A stretch of DNA of 64,000 nt, taken from NCBI GenBank assembly GCA_036936605.1, contig JAUPFV010000001.1:349381081-349445080 (forward strand), given 5' to 3'. Below the pieces are notes generated by a model. The model saw only the letters and a list, made by a program, of their open reading frames with translations. It did not search any database and was not told the origin of the DNA. This DNA is from Limnanthes douglasii subsp. nivea (taxonomy: Eukaryota; Streptophyta; Magnoliopsida; Brassicales; Limnanthaceae). This document shows positions 1-11,600 of this stretch, one piece after another. Every line of letters starts with the position of its first letter. The stretch's first letter is position 1. The position numbers were made by a program, and so were the translations under genes.

Positions 1-804
1 TTATTTCTAACTTGCTAGTTCTGGTTCTGGTTGGATTGATTCTGCCTGGGCCAATGAGATCCTTGTCCAGTTTTCTTCGATCTGTAATCGGACCAGATAG
101 TTTTTTGAGGTGTTGATGTTGTAGTTGTGGATCTGATCTGGCGAGATACTCTGGATTTCTTGGTTTCTTCAAAATTAATTTGTTTCCCGAATTGATTTAA
201 CAACCCTTCAAAGGTCATAGATTTTTTCCGGGTCAGAGAATCAGCCGAGTTACCCAGACTCAATCCCTACTTGAGAGATGAAATTACAACTTATTCAAAG
301 CAATCAACCAACCCATTTTTCGTATTTACAAATCTGTTAACCTATTCTTTTAACGTCTCGTTCGGTTCTTGAGCACAATGGATAGTTTTATCACCATTAC
401 TTTTTTTAGCCTTCCATACCTATCTCTTTTTCTTAAATGCTTCTTGGAAAACCTTATTTTCTTCTTCATCTGTCCTTCATAACTACTAGATGAGACTGAC
501 TCTTCAAGCTCCGCATCATTAGAGAAACTGCTAGAAGATTCCGACGTGGAACTCTCCATTGGTTTGGATCGATACGTTTTCTTGGAGTTGAGATGAGTCT
601 TCAAGAAATGCTCATTTTCACCGGACTTATAAGTATGGTGGAGTGTTAACGCACCAGATTTTTCCTTAACTTATTTTTCTGCTTGTTTTAGCTCTCTTAA
701 CGCCTCAATTTTAGCCCTTAATTGATCGCGCTCCTCAATAATATACTCATTCTTTTCTCTCGTTCCTTCTCTGGAGGTGGAGTATTCTGTGCATTCGGAT
801 CCAT
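1..804 (-). pseudogene. Tat-type Ty3/gypsy gag remnant (element T1), internally deleted
   Basis: Reading leftwards from an ATG at 804 (MDPNAQN) this is the start of a gag polyprotein related to that of element A at 32079. It has the same charged N-terminus, a Ser-rich segment near 600-470 and a Lys/Arg block near 430-400. It then jumps straight into a stretch (NGDKTIHCAQEPNE, near 400-350) that in element A lies about 140 residues further on, so part of the gag core is deleted. The piece at 263-15 (ADSLTRKKSMTFEGLLNQFGKQIN) matches the gag C-terminal half of A. Stops and frame changes show it is dead. It runs off the left window edge, where pol would follow. Similarity to A was judged by eye. 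Confidence 0.75.
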
Positions 805-857
805 CCGAACTGACTTTTTATTACTATTTTTGAATTCGTAATTCAGGCACTGTCGCC

Positions 858-876
858 TCCTAGTGTGGTCGCCAAT
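858..876 (-). promoter_or_regulatory. Primer binding site of Tat remnant T1
   Basis: On the minus strand TTGGCGACCACACTAGGAG follows directly after the LTR end (ATCCACACCA). Apart from a few changes it is the same as the site behind the 5' LTR of element A (32008-32025). It fixes the direction of the remnant: LTR on the right, gag on the left. By analogy with Tat elements the primer would be a cellular tRNA, possibly tRNA-Arg; I could not verify which. Confidence 0.65.
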
Positions 877-877
877 T

Positions 878-1231
878 TGGTGTGGATAATTTCTTATCAA
901 AGGGTATTTTGGGAAAAAGTTTAGGGTATTTAATATTTAGAGTGAAATGTAGAGAGATGAAAGAGGTCTACTAGCAGTAAATTTCTCTTAACCTCATAAA
1001 TGAAAGTGGTTGTGGTATTTATACTTGTTTAGTGACTTGTGGGCCTCTTGGGTCGGACCATAGGCTTGGGTCGGGTTTAGAAACCCATAAGCCCAATACA
1101 GGAAATGGCTAGCAGCCGGCTAAGTCACAATCCACTTGGTAGTACTGTTTGATCGGGTATGGTACTGGATTTGTCTGAATTGCCCTTCGAATACACGTAG
1201 TAAATCAACGTCTAAGAATTCCGACCTCATT
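878..1231 (-). repeat. 5' LTR of Tat remnant T1 (minus orientation)
   Basis: Read on the minus strand this begins near ATGAGGTCGGAATTC and ends ATCCACACCA next to the primer binding site. Both ends correspond to the LTR ends of element A (TGATGAGTCCGAATTC and TTATCCACACCA). Diverged relatives in the window are the solo LTR at 14859-15168 and the LTR at 42427-42750. The outer boundary is set by alignment to A and may be off by a few bases. Nothing recognisable lies between this LTR and the MITE at 1538. Confidence 0.65.
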
Positions 1232-1537
1232 AACCATAGTTTACATTCCCTTCAATAACTCATAAATTTTAATAAAACTAAACAATAGTTGAATAACTAA
1301 TAACACGAAATCGAAATCCATTCCCTTTCATTTCTTGAATCATCCAAGATGCTTTATTAACTCGATTCGATTTTCATCGGCCATGTTTATGTTGTTTTTT
1401 GTTTAATTTTGAATTTCAAAAGATTAGTGGTTATCGATCGATATGCATGAAAATGGGGATTTAGGGTTTGTGCAGAAGTTACTTGGAGATAAGACAAAAT
1501 AGAGATATAAAAGTATACAAAATCTAATGACATAAAG

Positions 1538-1884
1538 GGGTAAAAAAACACTGTTAGTCCCCATGTTTTCCACTTGTATCAACATAGTTCCTTTCGTCAC
1601 TTCTGTACAAAACTCATCCCCTTCGTTTGAAAAATTTACAAATATAGTCCCCCAACACATATAAATCATTTAAAAACTGACACGTGACACTTAAATTCTA
1701 AGTTTTGTATCACTTTTGGTCCCCAAATCCCATGTTGTGTATCACTTTTGGTCCTCCAGAATATGCGGAGGGACTAATCGTGTAAATGTTTAAAACAAAG
1801 GAGATGAGTTTTATGCATAAATGAACAAAAGAGACTATGTTGATACAAGTGGTAAACATGAGAGACTAACCGTGCTTTTTAGTC
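1538..1884. mobile_element. Mutator-type foldback MITE
   Basis: The two ends are long imperfect inverted repeats of about 110 bp. The left arm starts GGGTAAAAAAACACTGTTAG; the reverse complement of the right arm starts GACTAAAAAGCACGGTTAG, and both share an internal block (CCACTTGTATCAACATAG). The element is flanked by a perfect 9-bp direct repeat, GACATAAAG, at 1529-1537 and 1885-1893. Long TIRs with a 9-bp target duplication are the signature of Mutator-like elements. There is no room for a transposase, so it is non-autonomous and would have been moved by a MULE elsewhere in the genome. Confidence 0.82.
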
Positions 1885-1893
1885 GACATAAAG

Positions 1894-3293
1894 ATAAGAG
1901 AATATTAACCCTAAAAGTTTATGCTTATATACCTTAACAAGAGTGTTTATGTATAAGAATTTAAATATGAGATGGTGATTTATCGACTTAAATAATAATA
2001 GATGGTATTAATAATATTTTGAACAGTAGAAAGTAGAAAGAGAATAAGTTTGGTTTAACTATTATATCGTATTTATCCCATTAAAAAGATAAAACAATTC
2101 ACGTATTATTTATACAAAGTTAACAAATAATTTTAGTTGGTCATATTAATACAATTTATCTTTGAAAATTTGTTTTTAGATTATATTAAAAATATAATAA
2201 AGAGGGAATAAATGAGACTATTCGGATTCTACACCATGTTGCTTTGAAGATCTAGATCAAAGAATCCAAAATTTGTAAAACCAAAATCTAGATTTGGCAT
2301 CTGAATCCAAAAAGGGTGACAACACTGAAACTTGCAGCGATTAAATGATACTCATCGCTTAAGAAAATCCAAGTAAAGAGAAACAACTTACAGTTTAAAC
2401 AATTGAAACTTGTGAAAGAAAAACAGGCCCTCTAACAATAATGTTAGCAGTTAAGAAAGAGGAGCACGTTTGAAGAAGGGAAAATACCATTAGACTAATT
2501 GTTAGGAAAGGATGAAGCCAGGGTGGCGTTTCGAGGACTATGATGTTTCACTCAATTTCGGACGGTGTCTCTTTTTGTGGATGTTTCCGGGGTTGGGAAA
2601 AAGCCCGAGTTTGGAATCTTGACCCAAAATTTCAACGCATATCAACTGGTCTGAGGAGTCAGTGGCATTGTTTGGGGCCAGCAGTATCTGGGCCTAACTG
2701 GGAAACGGTGAGACTAAGCCCATAAGATATGTAACCGTAAAAATTGTTTCGTAACAATACATGTCTCCATTGGCTGCTTGGTGTATGTCAATCATGCCTC
2801 CAAAAAATGACTCTTGAACTTCACGAGGTACGATCGCTTCCACTTCCCTATATATATATAGACATATGAGGAGGGACTCTTTTATAAATACTACTCATTG
2901 TCTCAAAAATCGCTTACAGATAATTTCTAGAGAGAGAAAAAAACTATTTCTCGGTAATATTAAAGAGATAAAGCGTGATATAACCTTGGTTTGTGAAAAA
3001 TATATTGTGTATTATAGACTGGTTTTCCATTATCGAAAGGGTCGATGAATGCCGAGAAGCTATAGTGATCGATAACTCTCCGAGGCAAAGTTTCCACACC
3101 ACCTCATACATGGACTTCAACCCTAACCAAAATCAGTTGCTTTAAACCAGGAAACCTACCTCGTATTCGCCGCCCATCACGGCTACTCATGCTCAGCGGT
3201 TTAATCCAAACGCTCCACCCGATCAAAGTCAATCCTATGGTATTAAAAAAACACCTTGAAAAAAAGTCACTATTCCGATCCTTGGTTAGTTTT
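1894..3293. other. Unclassified spacer, AT-rich then mixed composition
   Basis: 1894-2230 is AT-rich with no gene. 2500-3290 is richer in G and C and has a TATA-like run at 2851-2862 followed by a purine-rich leader. That looks like the promoter and leader part of an LTR or another retroelement, but I found no second copy in the window and no open frame with a recognisable domain. The aORF fragment at 3294 implies that a 3' LTR of a leftward Tat element should lie somewhere here; I could not delimit one. Confidence 0.3.
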
Positions 3294-3606
3294 GTGCTCA
3301 CAGATAGAAACGCTCTAATAAAAAACGGTTGGTTGAATCTGTCCAAATTAAAGAAGGAAAAGAAAGTTGAACGAGAGAAGCGCATTGCTGCTGGGCTCCC
3401 AGTCTCCCCAGGTGACAAATCTGAGAAACCATCCCAAGAAGCTGATCAAGGATCATCTTCTACTAGAAATCCTACACCCAAACGGTTGTTTAAACCCAGT
3501 ATTTCTCCAATCCCATCAGGCTCCTCTGATTAGGAGTCCCAACCTTCTACTACCCAAGAAAAAGCTATATCGAGAGTTAGAAAACCCTCCCCTTTCATAG
3601 CCATAG
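3294..3606 (+). pseudogene. Fragment of a Tat antisense ORF (aORF)
   Basis: The translation LTDRNALIKNGWLNLSKL, followed by a Lys/Glu stretch, AAGLPVSPG and SISPIPSGSSD, matches the N-terminus of the intron-containing antisense ORF of element A (41112 downwards: MFTARTALIKGGWLNL). The start ATG appears as GTG at 3294-3296, and a TAG at 3531-3533 interrupts the frame, which then continues to about 3606 (RKPSPFIAIG). There the LINE begins. The plus orientation means that its parent Tat element ran right to left. Confidence 0.72.
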
Positions 3607-5490
3607 GATTTGATCATTAATCTCTGCTTTGCATATGATTTTATGATCCTTTTTCATGGTGACATCAACTCCCTACTCTTTATCAAAGAAGCGCTCGATG
3701 AGTTCTATACTCTTTCTGGATTAAAAGTCAATCCCGCAAAAAGTCATATCTTTTTTTTGGTATTGATGAGTCTCTCCGGGAGGATCTTAGAACCATTATG
3801 GGATATCCTGAAGACTCCATTCCAGTTAAATATCTAGGTGTGCCCCTTCTAACTAGCCGTCTCACTTACTCAGATTGTCGTCCTCTTCTTCACAAAATTA
3901 CTTCTAAAATTGAGTCCTGGACTACTAAACATCTATCTTATGTTGGTAGACTTCAGCTCATTAAGTTTGTCCTTTTTGCTCGTCAGGTTTACTGGTCTTC
4001 TATTTTTATCCTTCCCTCAAGGATCATTAAAGAATTGTCTCAATATATCCGTCATTTTCTTTGGTCGGGATCAGCTATGAAAATCCACGATGCCAAAGTA
4101 TCTTGGTCCACAGCCACTTTGCCCAAAGTAGAGAGCGGCCTTGGGATTTTGGACCTAAAAAACTGGAATCAGGCAGCTGTCCTCAAGCATCTTTGGTCTA
4201 TCATCAATAATAACAATTATTCCATTTGGAGTGCTTGGATTAAGATGGAAAAAATTAAAAACAATAACTTTTGGAACCTCTCTTTAAGTTCTTCTCCCTC
4301 CTGAATATGGAGGAAAATTCTTCGTCTTCGCCACTTGGCTTGTAAATTGTGCAGGGTGGCAATTGGAAATGGAGCAAACACATTTCTCTGGTACGATCCG
4401 TGGCTCCTCTCTACTTCGCTTGCATCCCACTACGGCGAAAGTAGAATCAAGGATTCTAGACTCGGGAAAAACTTCAAGGTCTGAGATGTCATCCTCAACG
4501 GGAACTGGAACTGGCCATCAAATAATATATTAGCGAATGCTCGATCCCGCACTAATCTATTGTAGATTCGCAATCTTATTCTCTCCCTTCCTCCCCCTAA
4601 CATCATCTTCATTGACATTCCATTCTGGAAGGCTGAAGAAGGAGGATCCTCCTTCTCCATCAAGGATACTTACAATGCCTTACGATTGCCTATCCCTAAA
4701 GTAGGGAGGATCGGGTTAGTTTGGAACAAATTCAATATTCCTCGCCACTCCTTTATCTTATGGTTAGCTATTTTGGACAAGCTTGCCACCAAAGACAAGC
4801 TTCTCACTTGGGACTAAAACATCCCACCTGATTGTGTCCTTTGTAACTCTGACAATGAAACTACCTCTCATCTCCTCTTTGATTGTAGTTTCACTAAGAG
4901 CATCTCGTCTAATGCTAGTATAAAATTAGGATTCCGCCTCACCGCTCCCTGCTGGCAGTCTTGGATTTGTGAAGCGTCAAAGTGGTATCAATCTCGAAAC
5001 CATTCTATTTGGCTTGCTTGCTTCGCCGCGGTAATTTACCATGTTTGGAAGGAGATGAACCTAAGAACTTTTGGTTCCCCTCCATCCATCGCCTCTTTGG
5101 TCTCTCACCGTATCTTAACAGATCTTCGGTTTCGATTCCAAGGCACCAAGACTGGCTGGCCTTCCTAATATTATTATTATTTATGTTATTTCTTGATGTG
5201 CAGGGTACCCTTAGTGAGTGCGGTCCGCGATCCAACATTCTATTGAGACTGGGAGATGGAGGGCGATGTCTGTGAGGTTCACTGCGAGGCAAACGACGGC
5301 TGACTATATTATTCACATGAAGACGTTGTTTTTATTAGATTACATGTACGGGATGCTCCTTTGCCCTACTTGATTCGATCTTTTTCTGTTTATCTTACAT
5401 TCGTCATTCTTAAGGTGACTGTGATGTATCTCTCGGGAAATGTCCTAGTTTTTGTATGAACTTTATTTCAATTAATTTAATGCTTTTATC
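3607..5490 (+). mobile_element. 5'-truncated LINE (non-LTR retrotransposon) remnant
   Basis: Only the 3' half of a plant LINE ORF2 is present. It starts in the reverse transcriptase near the catalytic box, read here as CFAYDFMILFHGD, where the family has F-A-D-D: the first Asp is replaced by Tyr. Next come the thumb region (VKYLGVPLLTSRLT, ESWTTKHLSYVGRLQLIKFV) and a zinc-binding tail (SFILWLAILDKLATKDKL, then C-x2-C and H-x4-C spaced residues near 4835-4890). Frames shift at 3798, and there are stops near 4302, 4480, 4562 and 4816. The end is placed near the AT-rich 3' tail at about 5490; I did not find target duplications. It interrupts the aORF fragment on its left. Confidence 0.75.
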
Positions 5491-5918
5491 CAATTTTTTT
5501 TATAGATTCCAGTTTGGTCGTTATTTTTATCATGATGGGCCAGTATTTTTGGTTTTCTTATTTCATTTAGTTACTTTATTAATTATTTAGTTCACTTAAC
5601 CAATTTTATTTCGATGATTCGAATTCATTTCGAGACCGATCTTCTCTTAGGCTAAACAATATTTCCAGTATTGTATCATTTTCTGTACAAAATTTTGTTC
5701 AAGAAAAAGTGGCCTAAAGTTAAATGCGTTCTTTATAAAATATTTGTTCAAAATTCAAAAAACTATCGAAACAGCCGAACTCTAAATGATCGGTGCATGA
5801 TAATAATAATAAGAATAATTTTATTCCATAAATTCTTTAATCTCCATACAAATTATACTCGATGAAAGAAAGATGCACAACTCTATTAAATAACCAGAAG
5901 GAAAAATAAAAGGAGGCA
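5491..5918. other. AT-rich spacer downstream of CYP81
   Basis: No gene or repeat recognised. The right part (about 5800-5918) is the 3' flank of the leftward CYP81 gene and would hold its 3' UTR and poly(A) signals; AATAAA-like motifs occur on the minus strand near 5820-5900 but none can be singled out. Confidence 0.4.
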
Positions 5919-7415
5919 CTAAGCAATTCCGGCAAGAACTTTAGTCATAATAGGACGAGTTTTGCACAATGCCTGTAGCGCTTGAGCTTTAGGCATAGTG
6001 AGGCCTTCCCCTTCGGTCATGTCGACTTTATCTTTGCTAACTCTTTCCCATTCGTAACATTGAATCAATGAACCCAAAGTTAAACCTATTATACGCTGAG
6101 CAAGACCGGCTCCTGGACACGACCTCCTTCCAAGCCCAAAAGGCATTATCTTTTGGGCCGCGCCTTCTTTCTCAAACCTTTCCGGTTTAAAACTGGTAGG
6201 ATCTTCCCACAATGCTGGATCTCTGTGAATAGCCCATGAGTTAACCAATAAGATGGTGTCCCTAGGCATATCGTATCCAGCTAGTACACAATCTTTTGAT
6301 GCTGAGTGTGGTATGAGCAGCGGAGTTGCTGGGTTTAGACGGAATGTTTCGTGTATAACATTTTGAAGATAAGGTAAGTTTGAAAGGTCTGATTCTTGTA
6401 TCAAACGCTCTTGCCCTATTGCACTATCTATCTCGGCTTTTGCCTTTGTCAACACGTCTGGATGGTTCAACAAATTGGACAACGCCCATTCTAAAGTAAT
6501 TGCTGAAGTATCGGTTCCAGCTATTATCAAAACCTGCATAAGGCCCTTGATGATCTCATCTGTGTAGAACTCGGGTTGCGTGGTCTGCAAAGTAAGCATG
6601 AGATCAATCATACTATTACCTTTTTCCTTCTTGCTTCGATGTTCGTCAATCAAACCTTGTATAAAGATATCAAGTCTACGACCGAGGTCTTTCATTTTTT
6701 TCTCGTGACCGGAGAAAAAGTTTAAGATGGAGGAGTAATCACCGGCATTTCCAGCGCCAGCATTTAAGATTGTTTCAGCTAGAAGATCCCTTACTTCGCT
6801 CGCTTCTTTCACGTCATTCAAATCATCGCCGAAATAGCGCTTTCCAGCTATCATTATCACGATGTTATTAAACGTTAAATCCAACAAGGTCGACTTCATA
6901 TCAACCCTGGCAAATGATCGAGTAGAATCACGAGACAATCTCTTTATTACTCGCCGGATCTCGTGGCTCCTGATTGTCAAGAAACTGTTGATCCGGTTAG
7001 TAGATAAAATCTCCAGAGTGCTTATACGACGCAAGTTGCGCCAAACAGTTCCGTATGATGTATTGACCATGTTACTATAGTTGTAACCAACGTGTTTGCC
7101 GAAGAACAAGTGAGGACGGTTGGCAAGAACAACGTCGTTTTTGGTGAAACACTCTTCCGCGATGGAGGAAGACGACACGACGTAAACGAGACGATTGCCG
7201 AATCGGAGGGAGAAGATCGGCCCGAGTTTTTGTGAGAGGGAATGAAAGAAACGGTGTAGAAGTGGTTGAAGAAGGTGGAGGTGACCCATAATAGGGATCC
7301 AATTAGATGGACTTGGCGGGAGAATGAGCTTGCTCTTTTTCTTCAACAACTTAAAACATAATACAAACAGAAATATGAAGGAGAGGATTGAAATGAAAAT
7401 TGATGTGTTTGCCAT
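5919..7415 (-). CDS. CYP81: Cytochrome P450, CYP81 family (498 aa)
   Basis: A microsomal P450 monooxygenase. Visible in order: N-terminal membrane anchor (residues 4-24), Pro hinge LPPSPSNW (32-39), I-helix oxygen-binding motif AGTDTS (299-304), ExxR motif ETFR (356-359), PERF (411-414) and haem loop [10 protein letters not shown] (426-435) with ligand Cys433. The sequence after the haem loop ([18 protein letters not shown]) and [12 protein letters not shown] near the C-terminus are CYP81 hallmarks. Family members hydroxylate isoflavonoids, indole glucosinolates, lignans or xenobiotics; the substrate here cannot be read. Length is normal for the family. The reading frame is uninterrupted, although CYP81 genes commonly have one intron near the IIKG site (288-291), so this may be an intron-loss or retroposed copy. 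The start is the first ATG, before the hydrophobic anchor. Confidence 0.93.
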   Translation of the reverse strand: MANTSIFISILSFIFLFVLCFKLLKKKSKLILPPSPSNWIPIMGHLHLLQPLLHRFFHSLSQKLGPIFSLRFGNRLVYVVSSSSIAEECFTKNDVVLANRPHLFFGKHVGYNYSNMVNTSYGTVWRNLRRISTLEILSTNRINSFLTIRSHEIRRVIKRLSRDSTRSFARVDMKSTLLDLTFNNIVIMIAGKRYFGDDLNDVKEASEVRDLLAETILNAGAGNAGDYSSILNFFSGHEKKMKDLGRRLDIFIQGLIDEHRSKKEKGNSMIDLMLTLQTTQPEFYTDEIIKGLMQVLIIAGTDTSAITLEWALSNLLNHPDVLTKAKAEIDSAIGQERLIQESDLSNLPYLQNVIHETFRLNPATPLLIPHSASKDCVLAGYDMPRDTILLVNSWAIHRDPALWEDPTSFKPERFEKEGAAQKIMPFGLGRRSCPGAGLAQRIIGLTLGSLIQCYEWERVSKDKVDMTEGEGLTMPKAQALQALCKTRPIMTKVLAGIA

Positions 7416-7534
7416 TTTTTGAGTTTGATCTCTCTGTCACTCTCAGTTTCAAGTTGAAGTGGAGTGAGATAATTTCGTTATTGCAATTTTTTTTTTCGTT
7501 ATTGCAATATTGTTCTGCCGTCCCCTCTTTCTCC

Positions 7535-7588
<54 letters not shown>

Positions 7589-8424
7589 GAAACTCTTATA
7601 GTATTATTAATTTCCACGTTCGTAAATGCGGCCTACCGAGGCACCTACCTGCATATTTTTATGGACTTTAATATCAAAACGTTTAGAAGAAGTACTGAAA
7701 CTCGGTTAGTATATTCGATGGCCAGGATGGTTCAAAAAAAGCGGCCCACACAGATATGACGACACCCATACTCTTTTCAGTATCAAATCCGCATTTGTAT
7801 TTTCATTCTCACAACATTATTCTTCTACTACTTACCATAATAGAACTTTTATTTTTATTTTTATTTTTTTCCGGAGGGAACCTGCAGCCGGTCACTTTGT
7901 GTGGTTTATCTTCTAACTTGTGTGGTTTATCTTCTGGCTTGTGTATTTTCATTCCACTCTCAGTAGCGGCTGCGGTTCCCTCAAATAATAATAATAATAA
8001 TAATAATAATAGAACTTTTATATATATATATATTAATAAAAGATAAAAGTTCAATACCATTTAAATTTATGTTTGACGTTCGTAGAAATAAGTTTTCTTG
8101 TTATAATCTAAAATGTCTAGGCAAGTTTTCTTGTTAGAATCTAAAATGTCTAGGCGTTAAGAGTAGACACAACCGATATTTACGGATCAAACACTTCAGT
8201 AAATCGTGATTTAACGATTGTATCGGCCGAATCTCCAGTATGATACCTAGCTAAAGATTTATTTGTATAGACCTCTATTGAAACCCAAATGTTCAGATGC
8301 ATGAACATGTAGGCAAGAGCTTCTAAGCTTTCAAAATACTAAAATCCTACTTTCTTCATTGTGAGACTTAGAATTGTATTTTACGTGGAAAACTCTCTAA
8401 CCAAAAAAATTGTATTTTAATAAA
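7416..8424. other. CYP81 upstream region with microsatellites and a tandem duplication
   Basis: A TA tract runs into an ATAA tract at 7535-7588, about 120 bp upstream of the CYP81 start, and could supply its TATA element. An (AAT)n run lies at 7983-8012. A near-perfect 33-bp tandem duplication (AAGTTTTCTTGTTATAATCT...) occupies 8090-8122 and 8123-8155. A short 21-bp duplication containing TGTGTGGTTTATCTTCT lies near 7899-7940. No coding region is supported. Confidence 0.6.
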
Positions 8425-8602
8425 TGTTAGAATATTCAGTGTATTAAGTTTCCTTGTATAGGCCTCTAAGTTCTCTATATATTGAGAGCCTTACTTCGGT
8501 TTGCATTATAAAAAACAGTTCAATACAAAAATGAACATTTTCTAATAGACACAAAAACCCTAGCCGCCTCCTGCGGCTACTTCTCTCTTTGTTATTTTAA
8601 CA
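8425..8602 (+). repeat. 5' LTR of copia D
   Basis: 178 bp, TG...CA ends, direct repeat of 12947-13124. It contains TATATA near 8478. Confidence 0.92.
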
Positions 8603-8652
8603 TGGTATCAGAGCACGTATGATTTTGGGAATTCTGAACATCCTCAATAAAG

Positions 8653-11600
8653 ATGGCTGGCAATGAAGTCGTGGTCAGTCAAATCCCTGATGAATTAACA
8701 ATGCAGATTGCTGCCATTCTGAGAAATGGTCTCGGAACACAACAACAAACAACTAACCCCGAGAATTTATCCTTAGAGATTAAACTCGGTGGTGACAACT
8801 ATGCCCTATGGGCAAACCTGATGAAGAAATCAATTGGGTGAAGGGGGAGAGGTTCTCACATTACAGGTGAGCCGACACCTCCATCCAAAACTGAAAACAC
8901 ATATACAAGGTGGGAACAAGATGATCAATGTGTTTTCACATGGATTATCCAGAATCTTGAATCTAGCTTGGTGAATAATGTCTCGCAATATCCCACTGCA
9001 AAAGCCTTATGGGATGGGTTAGCCACCACATACGGTTTTGGTACAGATTCGTTACAGGTGTTTGACCTTCATAAGAGGGCTAATTCATTAAGGAAAGGGT
9101 CCGATACACTAGAAGACTTGTGGAACAAACTGCAGAACATCTGGATGTCAATAGATAGGTGAGATCTGAACCCTATGAAAGACCAAGAAGACATTCAGAT
9201 CTACAATAAAAAAACTCAAGAACAAAGATTCTATCAATTGTTAATGGTGATTATTGACAAGCTAGAACTAGTCAAGAGATATATCCTGAAAAATGATTCT
9301 CTTCCTTCCGTGGAAACAGCATATGCTACAATACGAAGGGAAGTGGCCAGGCTTAATATATTAAAATCAAGTTCTTCTTATAGTGACTGGATTGAAATTG
9401 GAATGGGTTTGGCTGCTAAAGATTCTACATAGAGGTTTAAATTCTGATCCAAAGAGAAAGAAGATAAATCCAAGTTGTATTGCACTCATTGTGGGATGAA
9501 GAAACACACTAAAGAGACTTGTCTCTAGCTCGTTGGTTATCCAGAATGGTGGGAGGACGGCCATCAGGAGAAAAATAACCAGCGTTTCAGATCTAATGTC
9601 AAACAGGCTTCGTCTACAAGTGGTGGTGAAGATCCGACTAAAATTGAGCAATGAAGTGGAACTGGTATTGGAGGAATGGCGGCGAACTCCTATGAAAAAC
9701 TTGGAGGTAAAAGGTTTGAGAAATCAATGAATTGGATCTTTGATTGCGGGGCTACGGACACCATGTCTTATGACTCTAGAGACTTTGGTGACATGTCATC
9801 TCCAAAGAATTCCCATATTAAGACTGCTAGTTAAGAAATTTCTGAAGTCAAAGGGGGAGATTCAATTATTTTTTTGGAAAAAATGGAAATTAAAAAGTGC
9901 CTCTACATTCCTTCACTATCCTTAAAGTTATTATCTATAAGTCAAGTGACAAGACAACTCAACTGTGTGATTCTTATGTATCCATTTTTTTGCATTTTAC
10001 AGGACATTTGTACGAAGGAGATCATTGGGCGTGGTACTGAACAATGAGGTCTCTATTATCTTGATGAGGTAGTTCATACGGGACATGTCATGCTTGCTCA
10101 CGGAACAACCGAAAGGAAACTTTGGTTATGGCACCGGTGACTTGGTCATCCTTTTTTTAGCTATTATAAAAGTGTGTTTCCTAGTCTTTTTTTGAATAAT
10201 TCCATTCATGAAAAATGTGAAACCTGCATTCTTGCAAAAAATCGTACGGTCTCATTTAATCAAAGTAATACTAGAGTTGATTATTCTTTTTTGCCAATCC
10301 ATTCTGATGTTTGGGGTCCACCACCAAATTCCACTAACAATCAAATCAGATACTTTGTTTTATTTTTGGATGATTTCTTAAGAATAACTTGGATATACTT
10401 CATGAAACATAATCGGAAGTACCAGAAATATTTGTTTGTTTTTTACAAAATGATTGTGACTCAATTTGAAAAAAATACCGATTCTCCGTTCTGATAATGG
10501 AACAGAGTTTGTCAACCAAACAATGCATAATTTTTTCAAAACAAATGGTCTTATCCATCAAACCACTTGTCCAAACACACCTCAACAAAATGGTACTTCA
10601 TAACGAAAAAATCGTACTTTACTTGAAAAAACTCGTGTTATTATGATTGAATATAGAGTTCCTCATTCTCTTTGGCCAGAAGCTCTTGCTACAACCACGT
10701 ATCTTGTAAATCGTCTACCAACCCGATGTCTAGGAAATAAAAATCCATTACAAGTGCTTGCCACCCAAGTTACAATTCCATCTGTTATGACCTTACCACC
10801 TCGTGTCTTTGGTTGTTCGGTGTTTGTTCATATCCCTAAAACTAGTCGAAACAAACTTAATCCATGTGCTAAAAAGTGTGTATTCGTTGGGTACGGTGTC
10901 TATCAAATGGGCTATCGGTGTTACAATCTGGTTACTCGTCGAATCCATGTCACCATGAACTGTGACTTCTTAGAATCAGATTATTTTTTTGACCACCAAT
11001 CTCGTTCTCAGGAGGAGAAAGTAAGTGAATCACTCGACTGGTTGCTATATGAAAGTTACTTTGAGGATGTGCCGACAGAGTCAGTAGATGGCGCCACTGA
11101 ACACGCCTCTTCAACATAAAAGAGACTGACAATGCAGTACTTAGCACCAATGATTCTCCCGAAGACAATGTCCAACAAGAAATAAATGTTATGGATACTA
11201 CCAGCGAATCAGCCGAAGAAAATGTCCATCAAGAGGTAAACAATTTACAATGTTATAATTCACAAAATGCTACTGACCATGACATTTCAGGAAGTTCATT
11301 TGTTGAAACTCAAACTTTGGTTCTTCCCCCAAGGAAAAATAAAGGGGTTCCTCCTGACCGGTATTCACCGGAACACGTTCCTCGTGCTTTTACATATCCG
11401 GTAAAAACATAAAGGAAAGGAATGACAAAGATTGCAAAGATTGCAAAGGCGTTTTTAGCTACTATTCTCTCTGAACAAATCCCTAAAACAGCTCAATGAG
11501 CTAAGAAGATGACTGAATGACATGAGGCAATGAATACCGAAATGGAAGCTCTAAAAAGGAATGGTACATTGGAGAATTGTGTGTTACCACAAGGGAAGAA

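Noticed and set aside
7351..7617. 88-codon frame overlapping the CYP81 start, with YIYIYIY runs
   Set aside because: It is the TA/ATAA microsatellite and CYP81 leader translated; it has no independent support.
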